DNA from: Trichocoleus sp. | GTDB taxonomy: Bacteria; Cyanobacteriota; Cyanobacteriia; Elainellales; Elainellaceae | Length of the DNA stretch: 64,000 bases | Assembly (NCBI GenBank): GCA_036702865.1 | Contig: DATNQD010000064.1 | Coordinates: 124,001 to 188,000, forward strand | Direction: 5' to 3' | Shown here: one piece after another, positions 8,178 through 17,054 of the stretch | Numbering within the stretch: position 1 is the first letter of the stretch | How the letters are laid out: each line of letters starts with the position of its first letter | Translations under genes and position numbers: made by a program | The notes under the pieces: generated by a model | The model's database searches: none | What the model saw: the letters and a program-made list of their open reading frames with translations, nothing else | What the model was told of the DNA's origin: nothing

Positions 8178-10385
8178 ATGCGGTCTAGGAAACAACGCGA
8201 TTGCCAAGCACAACCGACTGGAATAAGGTATGGGCAAGGTAGCTGTCCTAGTACCCCGGCAACATCAGTTGAGTCAGCGGTGGCAGCCTGTTCATTAATC
8301 TTTAATCTTCGATCGCGAGAACTGCCTGTAATGCAGCAAAACTTGGCACGGGGTAGCTATCTTATTGGGCAGCAAATAACTCACGCGATGCTTACCCAGA
8401 CACCGCAGGATGCCCTCCTAACTGTTGCAAGAGTTCTAGGGGAGGCTTTTTTGGCAGAAAGCTGCCTCATTGTGCCATTTCCACAACAGGCGTCCGTTGC
8501 TTACTGGAGTTTAGAAAGCGGTATGCAGCAAATGCAGGACGCTCCAGAACCAACGGCAGCAATCTTGAGGCACTTGCTTGAACAAGACAGCACGTCAAAA
8601 TCAGCCAAACAGCCAATTGTCATTCCTGCCCTGCCCCTGAATCTAGCAAGTCACCCCTCTGATTCAGATTCACCAGCGACGATTTGCCACAACCCTCTTC
8701 ATCCCACCGATCGCCTGCCAGAAACCATTTCCTCGGCAAACAACTCATTAACCAGCTCAGAATCAGACTCAGTTATCGCAATCCAAACTCTATTTCAAAA
8801 GCAGATTAACGGCATCATTGTGCTCGCAGGCTCCCGCCCCAATCAATGGAGGGAATTAGAAGTGCATCTCCTAAAAACGCTTGCCCCTCAAGTCGCAGTT
8901 GCCATTTCCCACAGCCAGCTAGAGCAGCGAGTTCAGCAACAACAGCAACAGCAAATTCTGCTCGATCAGCTCACTTCTACCATTCGCAATAGTGGCAGTC
9001 TCCAGCAGGTTTTCCAGCTCGCAGTCGAAGCGATCCCTACAACGCTTCAGGCAAGCCGAGGGATGGTGCTGCTGTTCAAGTACAGCGACCCTCTGTTCAA
9101 GCAGCGCTCTCAGGGACTGCCCAAAGCAAAAGCCAGCATTGCTGCCCAGTGGTGCGATCGAGCCGAGTTTATTGACTCTGAGCTAGAGCCGGAATCTGAG
9201 GCTTTCTGGATTGCATCTTGTGACCTTTGTCGCCATCTTCTTAGCAATCCAACTGATCCGGTCATTGTCCGCTCAGATTCAGCGCGCGACACTCTTAACT
9301 CAGTTCACCTTTCTGAAAGTGTTGATCTCTTCGCCGCCTCGCAAGACACCGCCTCCCTCTTCCAATTTGATGACTTTGCCACTTCCCTGATCATGCCTTT
9401 AGAAAATCAGGGAACTGTTTTAGGGTGTCTGGTTTTGCAGCATGAACGGATGAGATCCTGCTCATTAGCAGAAATTACTTTTGTGCGGATGGTTGCGGCA
9501 CAACTGAGCACTGCCATCATTCAGAATCGAACGCTGCAACAGGTACAGGCGATGGTACAAGAGCGGACAGCTCAGCTTCAGCGCAGTCTAGAGGTGCAAG
9601 CAAAGCTGTATGAGAAAACCAGACAGCAGGTTGAGCAACTGCAACGACTCAACGGAGAACGCGAAGAATTTTTGAGTACCGTCAGCCATGAGTTACTTAC
9701 TCCTTTAACGAGCATGACTCTGGCAATCAGGATGCTGCGCCAATCCAGTCTTCCTCCAGAGCGACAAGCAAAATATCTTGATATTCTAGAGCAGCAATGC
9801 GCTCAGGAAACCACCCTAATTAACGATCTGTTAGCCCTGCGCCAGCTAGAAGCAAATCAGGCAGAGTTGGAGCTAGAAAAGCTTGATGTTCGCCACTGGA
9901 TTCAGGATTTAGCCGGATCGATCGCCGCCACCTGGACAGAAAACGACGTACAGCTAGAAATTGAAGTGCCACAGAAGCCGCTGCTGATTCAAACCGACTC
10001 AGAAAGCTTAAATCGAGTTTTGACAGAGCTATTAACCAATGCTAAAAAATATTCGGAGCCTGGCAGCCTGATTCATTTGCAGGTGTCTCATCAGCCCGAT
10101 CGGGCTCAAGGTTCTGTTATGGTGCGCTTGTCTAACACGGGAGCAGGCATTTCGCCTGAAGAGTTGCCCCACATCTTTGATAAATTCCGGCGGGGGCAAG
10201 GAGTGACGCAGCAAGCGATTCAAGGCACTGGATTGGGTCTAGCATTAGTAAAAGGTTTAGTGGAGCATTTAAACGGTGAAATCACGGCTTCGAGCCATCC
10301 GATCGGGCAAAGCTCGCTCTGGCAAACCTGTTTTACTCTCGTCTTCCCCCAATGCCTGCAAGGTACCGTACAACTGATTTCGTGA
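8178..10385 (+). CDS. GAF-domain sensor histidine kinase
   Basis: A two-component sensor kinase of 735 residues from the ATG at 8178, or 684 from the ATG at 8331. The first has GAGGG upstream, but the extra 51 residues (rich in Arg, Ser and Gln) look non-conserved, so the start is open. Two GAF-like regions occupy roughly residues 60-240 and 270-455 of the long form, separated by a Gln-rich coiled coil (EQRVQQQQQQQ). The HisKA motif FLSTVSHELLTPL carries the phospho-acceptor H504. The ATPase domain has the N box LLTNAKKYS, GAGISPEELPHIFDKF and GTGLGLALVKGL. There is no membrane segment, so the kinase is cytosolic. There is no response regulator beside it. The GAF ligand is unknown; no bilin-binding Cys-His motif was seen. 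Confidence 0.87.
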   Translation: MRSRKQRDCQAQPTGIRYGQGSCPSTPATSVESAVAACSLIFNLRSRELPVMQQNLARGSYLIGQQITHAMLTQTPQDALLTVARVLGEAFLAESCLIVPFPQQASVAYWSLESGMQQMQDAPEPTAAILRHLLEQDSTSKSAKQPIVIPALPLNLASHPSDSDSPATICHNPLHPTDRLPETISSANNSLTSSESDSVIAIQTLFQKQINGIIVLAGSRPNQWRELEVHLLKTLAPQVAVAISHSQLEQRVQQQQQQQILLDQLTSTIRNSGSLQQVFQLAVEAIPTTLQASRGMVLLFKYSDPLFKQRSQGLPKAKASIAAQWCDRAEFIDSELEPESEAFWIASCDLCRHLLSNPTDPVIVRSDSARDTLNSVHLSESVDLFAASQDTASLFQFDDFATSLIMPLENQGTVLGCLVLQHERMRSCSLAEITFVRMVAAQLSTAIIQNRTLQQVQAMVQERTAQLQRSLEVQAKLYEKTRQQVEQLQRLNGEREEFLSTVSHELLTPLTSMTLAIRMLRQSSLPPERQAKYLDILEQQCAQETTLINDLLALRQLEANQAELELEKLDVRHWIQDLAGSIAATWTENDVQLEIEVPQKPLLIQTDSESLNRVLTELLTNAKKYSEPGSLIHLQVSHQPDRAQGSVMVRLSNTGAGISPEELPHIFDKFRRGQGVTQQAIQGTGLGLALVKGLVEHLNGEITASSHPIGQSSLWQTCFTLVFPQCLQGTVQLIS

Positions 10386-10420
10386 GTGTTGACTGAGAGT
10401 GTTGACTGAGAGTGTTGCCT
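10384..10420 (+). repeat. Three tandem copies of a 13-base motif
   Basis: Starting right at the sensor kinase stop codon, the motif GAGAGTGTTGACT is present three times in a row (10384-10394 lacking two bases, 10395-10407 exact, 10408-10420 with one change), and another TTGACTGA follows at 10427-10434. The array fills the short gap before the SRPBCC gene at 10453. Confidence 0.7.
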
Positions 10421-10452
10421 AATAAGTTGACTGATAAAGTGAGATAGACCGT

Positions 10453-11040
10453 ATGGGTATGAATCCTGAGTTAGAAATGAGTTCGATCGTCCCCAACAAC
10501 GAAAACTTGGACGAGGATTTAGCATTACTCGAGGCAGATGCAGAAGATGCGCTTCGAGCAGGCGTTACTGTATCAACCGATCGACTGGGGGGACGACGCA
10601 GACAAATTTCGGCTCAGATTTACATTCCTCATTCCCAGACCCAAATCTGGCAGATTTTGACAGACTACGATCGTCTCGCTGATTTTATTCCCAGCCTCGC
10701 CAAAAGTCAGCGGCTTTCTCAGTTCCAGGAGCAAATCCGGATTGAACAAATCGGCGCAGAAGTATTTTTGAAGTTCAAGTTTCGTGCGCGTGTCGTGCTG
10801 GATATGGTCGAGCATTACCCGCATCAAATCGACTTTACGATGGTCGAGGGAGACTTCAAAGAATTTGTGGGAACCTGGCAGCTAAAACCCGTTTCTGGGG
10901 GAACAGAGCTATGCTACACCGTCGCCATTCTGCCGCCCCTTGCCATGCCTGTTAGCTTGATTGAACGCCGCCTCCGCAGTGGACTGGTGATGAACCTCTC
11001 GGCAATTCGCGATCGGGCAAGTCAACAATCTCCGGCTTAA
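10453..11040 (+). CDS. SRPBCC (polyketide cyclase / START-like) family protein
   Basis: A 195-residue cytosolic protein of the SRPBCC superfamily, which binds hydrophobic ligands in a helix-grip fold. After an acidic N-terminal stretch (residues 10-40), the domain begins at RRQISAQIYIPHSQTQIW and continues ILTDYDRLADFIPSLAKS, the usual signature for the coenzyme Q-binding/cyclase group. It ends with the long C-terminal helix (SLIERRLRSGLVMNLSAIRDRA). It resembles plastid and cyanobacterial SRPBCC proteins of unknown ligand. The start ATG at 10453 is followed by another ATG at 10459; either could serve. The gene lies 67 bases after the sensor kinase with the 13-base repeat array between them. 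Confidence 0.8.
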   Translation: MGMNPELEMSSIVPNNENLDEDLALLEADAEDALRAGVTVSTDRLGGRRRQISAQIYIPHSQTQIWQILTDYDRLADFIPSLAKSQRLSQFQEQIRIEQIGAEVFLKFKFRARVVLDMVEHYPHQIDFTMVEGDFKEFVGTWQLKPVSGGTELCYTVAILPPLAMPVSLIERRLRSGLVMNLSAIRDRASQQSPA

Positions 11041-11077
11041 TTTCTGAATCAAGCCCTGATAAGATTGGACAAAAACC

Positions 11078-11539
11078 GTGGCAAAGACGCTTTATCTCGC
11101 CAATCCTTACGGGTTTTCTCAGCAGCAGCGATCGTTACTCTTACCCCCAATTGTCAAAACTCTTGAGACATTAGGTGCAGAAGTGTGGGAGCCCTTTGCC
11201 CGAAATAACCAGATCGATTTCTCTCAGGCAAGCTGGGCATATCAGGTCGCGCAAGCCGACTTTAATGATGTCAGGCAATGCGATGGAATTTTTGCGATCG
11301 TCAACGGAACACCACCTGATGAAGGCGTGATGATTGAACTGGGTATGGCAATTGCGCTCAATAAAGCCATCTTTCTGTTCCGAGATGATTTCCGTCGCTG
11401 TAGTGATAATGAAGCATATCCCCTGAACCTGATGCTATTTGCAGGCTTTCCAGCAATTGGCTGGGAGGCATATTACTATACAGCGATTGAAGAAATTCCA
11501 TCCCCCGAGAAAGCGTTATATCAATGGTTGACTAACTAA
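11078..11539 (+). CDS. Nucleoside 2-deoxyribosyltransferase family protein
   Basis: A 153-residue protein starting at GTG 11078. It carries the family pattern: LYLANPYGFS at the N-terminus, the DGIFAIVNGTPPDEG loop and the MIELGMAIAL helix, whose Glu is the usual catalytic nucleophile, followed by IFLFRDDFR. Members exchange bases between deoxyribonucleosides or hydrolyse the N-glycosidic bond of modified nucleotides. The last residues (YYYTAIEEIPSPEKALYQWL) fit a closing helix. Its stop codon overlaps that of the convergent AAA ATPase gene by four bases. The true substrate is unknown; nucleotide salvage or pool cleaning is likely. Confidence 0.82.
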   Translation: MAKTLYLANPYGFSQQQRSLLLPPIVKTLETLGAEVWEPFARNNQIDFSQASWAYQVAQADFNDVRQCDGIFAIVNGTPPDEGVMIELGMAIALNKAIFLFRDDFRRCSDNEAYPLNLMLFAGFPAIGWEAYYYTAIEEIPSPEKALYQWLTN

Positions 11540-13380
11540 GCTTCTCCTTTTTGCATGGCTAAAGTCTGGTGTGCCAGAGCAAAGTCTGCAGCCGTAATTT
11601 CGATCGAATTGGGATCAGTGTAACCTTGAGCACGATGACGACGAATCGCTTGCAGTGCCGCTTGATTACTTAATAGAGCCAGATCTGCTCCGTTCCATTC
11701 CTCCGTACGGACTGCCCACTCAGCGAGATGGACATCATCAGCTAAAGGACGATCGCTGTTGTGAACCTGCAAAATGGACAAACGACTGGGCAGATCAGGC
11801 AAATCAATCTTCAGTTGCAAATCGAGTCGTCCAGCTCGGAGCAGAGCAGGGTCGAGCGCTTCCGGACGATTCGTTGCACCGATCAGCAGCACATTGGAGC
11901 AGCCTTTCAAACCGTCTAATTCTGTCAGTAATTGACCAACCACTCGATCGCTTACCCCAGAGTCTCCTTGAAAACTGCCTCTTGCCGGAGCGAGCGTATC
12001 AATCTCATCGACAAACACGACACAGGGAGACGCCTGACGTGCTTTCTGAAATAGCTCCCGCACTGCCTGTTCCGCTGCACCAACCCATTTACTGAGTAGC
12101 TCTGGACCATTCACCGTAATAAAATTAGCTCTTGCCTGAGATGCCACTGCCTTCGCCAGTAAGGTTTTTCCAGTTCCGGGTGGACCCCAAAGCAAAATCC
12201 CACGAGGGGCTTCGGCTCCAGTGCGCTGATAAAGTTCGGGGTAAAGCAACGCACCTTCCACCGATTCCTGAAGGCTTTGTTTCACCGATTCCAAACCACC
12301 GATCGCTTCCCAAGCAACATTGGGCGACTCCACTTCCACCGATCGCAAGACAGCAGGCTTAATCACCTTGAGCGCTTGGAGAAAGTCCGATTGAGTAACC
12401 GTCAGATGACGGGGAGTTGGCTCTGTCAGAGAAGGAACCTGCCGACGCAGCGCTGTATAAGCCGCTTTTTGGGCTAAGGCTCTCAAGTCTGCACCGACCA
12501 TGCCCACTGCCAGATCCGCGATCGTCTCCAGATTAACCGAACTATCAATCGGCATCGTGCGAGTCATGATTTTGAGAATTTCTAGCCTGCCAAACCGATC
12601 GGGGACACGGAACTGCACTTCTCGATCGAACCTGCCCGGACGCCGCAATGCCGGATCGAGATGGTCGGGACGATTGGTTGCAGCCAACACAATAATTCCC
12701 TGACGGGTCGAAAAGCCATCCAGCAGACTGAGCAACTGAGCCACAACCCGCTTCTCCACTTCCCCTTCCACCTTTGAGCGATCGGGCGTGAGGCTGTCAA
12801 TTTCATCAATAAAAATCAGGCAGGGGGCAGAGCGGCTGGCTTTTTCAAACAGGCTCCTGAGTCGGGCTTCGGCTTCGCCGTAATATTTGCCCATAATTTC
12901 AGGGCCGACGATCGCAATATAGTTCACCCCTAATTCTTGAGCCAGGGCACGGGCAGTCAAGGTTTTCCCGGTTCCAGGCGGACCAACCAGCAACACACCT
13001 CGCGTGGCTTCTAACCCTAGTTGCACTAGAAGATCAGGACGTTTGAGCGGAATTTCAACCAATTCACGAAGTTCTTGGAGCACCTCACCTAAACCACCTA
13101 CATCTTGCAGCGAGGATGCAGACTGAGCCGATCGGGGTGGTGGAGTGACAATCACATGATTGGGATGCGGATTTGGATTTGTGCTGCGCTGATTCGCTGC
13201 CTCTTGAGGTGTATCTGTCCGAGACTTAACTTTGGCATCAAATCGAGAACTGCCGGGATCAAGCTGGTTTTCCAGATCCTGAACAAAGTCCCAAAGCTGC
13301 TCAAATTGCTTGAAATCGAACAGTTCCTCAAACCGCCTGAAATCCAGCAGATCCTCGAAGTCCTTGAATGGGTCGCTCAT
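11536..13380 (-). CDS. CDC48-like AAA ATPase with two AAA modules
   Basis: A 614-residue AAA protein with the start taken at ATG 13380; an in-frame GTG at 13419 would add 13 residues. Both AAA modules look active: Walker A GPPGTGKTLTA near residue 133 and GPPGTGKTLLA near 415, Walker B LIFIDEIDSL and VVFVDEIDTL, and second regions of homology with paired arginines (RRPGRFDREVQF, RAGRLDLQL). This is the CDC48/p97/VAT class of unfoldase, which threads proteins through its pore. The classical CDC48 N-domain is missing. In its place is an unusual N-terminus with a nonapeptide repeated three times (residues 8-34, FExLxDFxx), then a polar linker to about residue 90. It overlaps the convergent deoxyribosyltransferase-like gene by four bases. 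Confidence 0.88.
   Translation of the reverse strand: MSDPFKDFEDLLDFRRFEELFDFKQFEQLWDFVQDLENQLDPGSSRFDAKVKSRTDTPQEAANQRSTNPNPHPNHVIVTPPPRSAQSASSLQDVGGLGEVLQELRELVEIPLKRPDLLVQLGLEATRGVLLVGPPGTGKTLTARALAQELGVNYIAIVGPEIMGKYYGEAEARLRSLFEKASRSAPCLIFIDEIDSLTPDRSKVEGEVEKRVVAQLLSLLDGFSTRQGIIVLAATNRPDHLDPALRRPGRFDREVQFRVPDRFGRLEILKIMTRTMPIDSSVNLETIADLAVGMVGADLRALAQKAAYTALRRQVPSLTEPTPRHLTVTQSDFLQALKVIKPAVLRSVEVESPNVAWEAIGGLESVKQSLQESVEGALLYPELYQRTGAEAPRGILLWGPPGTGKTLLAKAVASQARANFITVNGPELLSKWVGAAEQAVRELFQKARQASPCVVFVDEIDTLAPARGSFQGDSGVSDRVVGQLLTELDGLKGCSNVLLIGATNRPEALDPALLRAGRLDLQLKIDLPDLPSRLSILQVHNSDRPLADDVHLAEWAVRTEEWNGADLALLSNQAALQAIRRHRAQGYTDPNSIEITAADFALAHQTLAMQKGEA
13279..13359 (-). repeat. 27-base tandem repeat encoding a nonapeptide
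   Basis: Residues 8-34 of the double-AAA ATPase consist of FEDLLDFRR, FEELFDFKQ and FEQLWDFVQ in direct succession, consensus FExLxDFxx. The three copies differ at non-consensus positions, so the protein pattern is better kept than the DNA. Confidence 0.75.
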
Positions 13381-13499
13381 AGGTCTTGTCCCGGTTAGTT
13401 CCTTCAGTATAGACAGCACGACGGATAGAACAGAGGGCTTTATGACCCTATATTAAGAAGTGTGTAAAAACTTGTTGAGTATTCATTTCGCCAGAAACC

Positions 13500-14567
13500 A
13501 TGAGTCACCTTTCATTTATTGCGCCACCAGGATTAAGCAATGGTCTGGCAATGACGCTGTACACTGCTTTGTACCTCAGCCATCACTGGGAGCAACTCAC
13601 CGTTGAACCGGAACCAACCTATCGATCGCGCATTTTCCAGGGTGCAAACAACGTGCCAATTTACGGCTGGATTGCCATTCCACCGAACCCCAAAGGAACG
13701 ATCGTCGCGACTTATGGCATTACCGGAACGCTGGAAAATCAGTGGTTTCTCAAGATTTTGGGACGTAAGGCATTTGCGCGGGGCTATGCGATCGTGCTGT
13801 TTGATTGGCGGGCACATGGCAAAACAGCAGAACTTTCTCCCACCCTCACTTCCGATGGGCTGTACGAAGGGGAAGATTTCATTCGGATCGCAGCTGAGGC
13901 AAAACGGCTTGGTTGTCCGGCTCCCTTCTGGCTATCGGGCTACTCGCTAGGCGGTCAGTTGGCGTTATGGGGCATCAAAGCAGGACAAACGATCGCCTCC
14001 TGGGGAGCAGATTTAGGCTTAGCAGAATCAGAATTTGGCGGCGGCGCAGTGATTTGTCCCAGTCTAGATTCCAATCGATCGCTGACTTATTTAGTTAAAG
14101 ATCCCTGGGGTCGGTATCTGGAAAAGGCAATTGCGCGGCAGCTCAAAAAGCTGGCTCAAGAAATGGCTCACTATCACCCTGGTTCGTTCGATTCAGCAGC
14201 GATCGCTCGCGCCAACAGCATTTGGGGATTTGATCACGAATTAGTGATTAAACGATTGGGCTTCTCGTCCGTTGAGGAATACTATGATGCCAGCAGTGCG
14301 CTACATCAGTTGCCGCATTTAAGCAAACCAACGTTCATTCTTTATGCCGCCGATGACCCCATGTTTGACCCATCGATCGTTCCCGATTTAAAGGCAATTG
14401 CAACTCAAAATTCCGCGATCGAGCTTGCCGTAACTGCAAACGGTGGACATGTTGGCTATATCAGCAGTCGAGCTTGTCAAAGACGTTTTGGCGATCGAGA
14501 TATTTGGTGGGCTTGGAATCGGATTTTGGATTGGGTTGATCGATCGGCTAAAGAACAAAAAGTATGA
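13500..14567 (+). CDS. Alpha/beta hydrolase (YheT-like)
   Basis: A 355-residue alpha/beta hydrolase. The core shows an oxyanion-region strand TIVATYGITGT, the LFDWRAHGKT strand typical of the YheT/embryogenesis-associated branch, the nucleophile elbow WLSGYSLGGQ, a late Asp in ILYAADDPMF and a catalytic His in NGGHVGYIS. These give a complete Ser-Asp-His triad. There is no signal peptide, so it acts in the cytosol, probably as an esterase or lipase-type hydrolase on a small or lipid ester. The ATG at 13500 is the first in the frame. It is transcribed divergently from the AAA ATPase, 119 bases away. Confidence 0.85.
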   Translation: MSHLSFIAPPGLSNGLAMTLYTALYLSHHWEQLTVEPEPTYRSRIFQGANNVPIYGWIAIPPNPKGTIVATYGITGTLENQWFLKILGRKAFARGYAIVLFDWRAHGKTAELSPTLTSDGLYEGEDFIRIAAEAKRLGCPAPFWLSGYSLGGQLALWGIKAGQTIASWGADLGLAESEFGGGAVICPSLDSNRSLTYLVKDPWGRYLEKAIARQLKKLAQEMAHYHPGSFDSAAIARANSIWGFDHELVIKRLGFSSVEEYYDASSALHQLPHLSKPTFILYAADDPMFDPSIVPDLKAIATQNSAIELAVTANGGHVGYISSRACQRRFGDRDIWWAWNRILDWVDRSAKEQKV

Positions 14568-14848
14568 ATCTATGAGATCAAGTGCAATTATTTGAAATTA
14601 GATAATTTTGTTGATATTTAAATTATTCAGATTGGAATTATGATTTATGTTTACAGCAACATAGATGTTGATTAGATTGCTTGAATTTCAAATAAAAACT
14701 ATTAACAAAAAGTACCTCATCGGGTACTAACCCTGAAACGATGGTCGTGATTGCTTCATTATACAAAAGTATATTACGCCGCGTTAGAGATTAGTGACAC
14801 TATTTGCGATCGAATCACCAAAGCAGTTTCCTTATCCCTCATAACTCA

Positions 14849-15925
14849 TCACCCACGACCCAAGCCAACCTGCCAATGTAACCATTCAATTTGATCTTTA
14901 AAGGCTTCTGGCGATAGTCCATGTCCTGCGTCATACCATTTTACAGCTTTGGGTTCGCTGCCAGTTTGATGATAGTGGAGACTGTCGCTTGGTTGCACAA
15001 TATTGTCCTGCAATCCTGACTGAAAGAACAGAGCAGCCGGGGCAGCGTGAGGGACAAAATAGATTGATTCGATCGGCAGCATTGCCTCCAGCCAAGTTGT
15101 TTTTTGCTCAGGAGAAAGACGGTTGAAGGGGCTGTTTTTATCTTCAGAGCGGGTAAAGTGAGTCACCATCCCACCATCACCAACTGCCAGCACATACGCT
15201 TTGATGCGTCGCTCAACGCCCGCTAATATACCACCCATCATTCCGCCATAGCTGTAACCGATGTAGGCTAACCGATCGCTATCCACTTTTGATTGAGCAG
15301 AGAGCAAGTCAACGGCACGCTGTAAATCAACGATCAGTTGTATTTGGGTATCTCGATCGCGCTCTGTAAAGGTCGGATAACTTTGATTGGGAGGCTCTGA
15401 ACGGTTAAAGGCAGCTTGTGTTACCAGGACAACAGCCCCAATTTTTGCCAGGTTGATTGCATAGGGTAAGAAATTAGAGCGGTTCCCCGGAAGCCCATGC
15501 TGAATAATAATTCCAGGAAAAGAACCCTGCCGCTCTGGCACAACTAAGAAAGCTGGGGCTCGACCTCCTTTGGGGCTGGCATAGCTAATATCATGAACGG
15601 TGACACCTTCTTTGGATCGGGCTGAAACTTCCTGAACATCAAGCGGAGCCTGCCGATCGTAGTCAAACAGCCGAACTGCCGTTTCATAAGGCATGACAGG
15701 AGTTGCCGGAGCCAGATTAGAAATTGAAACAGAGGATGGAGGACGAGTTGCCATAAGTGAGGGAAAGAGAATTGCAGTCCAGCCGAACTTTGCGTGAGCA
15801 GAGGCTTCATGAGTGAGCAAAGCAAAAGGTGAAATCGCAGCGATCGAACTACAGCTCGTCAGCAACAAGGAAACGAGTAAGGGAAGTGTAGTCATGCGTA
15901 CTATTGAACGCCAACGATCGACCAT
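14849..15925 (-). CDS. Secreted lipoprotein alpha/beta hydrolase (dienelactone hydrolase / acetyl esterase-like)
   Basis: A 358-residue hydrolase with a lipoprotein signal: basic start, hydrophobic core and lipobox LLTSC with the lipidated Cys at residue 25. It should be anchored in the membrane and face the periplasm. The catalytic domain has the strand GIIIQHGLPGNRSN, nucleophile elbow YIGYSYGGMMGG, a late Asp in FFQSGLQDNIV and His in YDAGHGLSPEAF, so a full triad. An in-frame ATG at 15895 would shorten the leader by ten residues and still leave a lipobox. The layout fits secreted esterases of the dienelactone hydrolase/acetyl-xylan esterase group; the substrate is unknown. Confidence 0.82.
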   Translation of the reverse strand: MVDRWRSIVRMTTLPLLVSLLLTSCSSIAAISPFALLTHEASAHAKFGWTAILFPSLMATRPPSSVSISNLAPATPVMPYETAVRLFDYDRQAPLDVQEVSARSKEGVTVHDISYASPKGGRAPAFLVVPERQGSFPGIIIQHGLPGNRSNFLPYAINLAKIGAVVLVTQAAFNRSEPPNQSYPTFTERDRDTQIQLIVDLQRAVDLLSAQSKVDSDRLAYIGYSYGGMMGGILAGVERRIKAYVLAVGDGGMVTHFTRSEDKNSPFNRLSPEQKTTWLEAMLPIESIYFVPHAAPAALFFQSGLQDNIVQPSDSLHYHQTGSEPKAVKWYDAGHGLSPEAFKDQIEWLHWQVGLGRG

Positions 15926-17054
15926 GACAAGCTCCTGGCAATTCTTGAGACAAAAACAATTGGGTTTGCTTCCATTACCCTAAACCAGAAGCAGAGTTTA
16001 TAGCGCGATCGGGCTGCCACCTTCTTAGATTTGATACAAGGCTTTAAAGATGGAATATAGTTGTATATCAATTCTGCCGTCTCTTCAGGGTAGAGCCGAA
16101 AAACTATTAGCACTCTAACACTCTGTAAACGTTCTATATTTATCTCTTTACTCTCTCAACTACAGATACCCGTTAAGATTATACTTTGACTAACTCAATT
16201 GAAATAAGAACTTCTAAGACGGGTTCCCCAAAGAAAGTATAGATAAGCAAATTAGATAATCACTTATATCTTCAAAGCGTTCTCTAAATCATTCACTTCA
16301 ATTATCAAACAATCAGTCTTTTTCCTTCTCCTCAATATCAACAACGATCGATTGTACTCCAGTAGCCATTCTTACCGAAGATACACCTATTCGGGTTTAT
16401 ATTCATCTCTTCAGCCTCGATCGTCGAAAACGCAAATGGTGGCATTAATGCAGCAAAAGCCTCAAATGGCACACCTATCTTATTGTTCTAACAACCACCA
16501 AAGCTATTGCAGGAGCTACCGTCAAAATTAAACTGGGGCTTGCAGGGTAACTGAATCAGTAACGCAGCTTCCTCAGCTCAGATAGAGGTTGTTGGATACA
16601 GTTGCTCGATGCAGTCATCGTTATAGCCTTTTTCAATCTAATGAAAGGTAAATAAAGAGATTACGTTGCTCGTTCAATAGAATTTTGCGTATCTCATTGG
16701 AATAGAAAGGGCTGTAATATTACTGGGGTAATCATATTGACATGATATCTTAGCTGCTTACCTCCATAAAAATACGGTTTGCATAAAGAAGAAAGTAGTA
16801 TCAAAAGTAAAACGTTGGAATGCTTTTAACGATTCTTTTTGAGGCTGCTGCTAAGTTAACAGCAACTTTATTTGCTGGCGAGATTTACTCGCTAAACTAG
16901 ACCTAGAGCAAGAAGAAATAATTTCTATCTTCTGATCTAAATCACTTTTGTTTTTCTTGTTTCAATTTATACCTGTTTTATATGAAGCAGTTTGCTGCCC
17001 CCAAACTGTCTTTGTCACTAATTCACCCACTACACTTTATTCAGGGAATTACAC
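15926..17054. other. Long noncoding stretch upstream of PEP-CTERM gene
   Basis: Over 1.1 kb without a convincing gene; the region is AT-rich and full of stops in all frames. It holds one copy of the MITE-like element (16622-16716). The remainder must include the promoter of the PEP-CTERM gene and of the divergent lipoprotein hydrolase. I saw no tRNA-like fold or recognisable regulatory RNA. Confidence 0.5.
16622..16716 (+). mobile_element. MITE-like element, copy A
   Basis: A 95-base sequence that begins and ends with TA. Its first 23 bases (TATAGCCTTTTTC then AATCTAATGA) pair with the reverse complement of its last 23 (TACAGCCCTTTC then TATTCCAATGA) at 17 of 23 positions, and five of the six mismatches are transitions. 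A second copy lies at 18238-18343. The TA ends and imperfect terminal inverted repeats fit a short non-autonomous element of the kind mobilised by IS630/Tc1-type transposases. No transposase gene is nearby. Confidence 0.65.
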
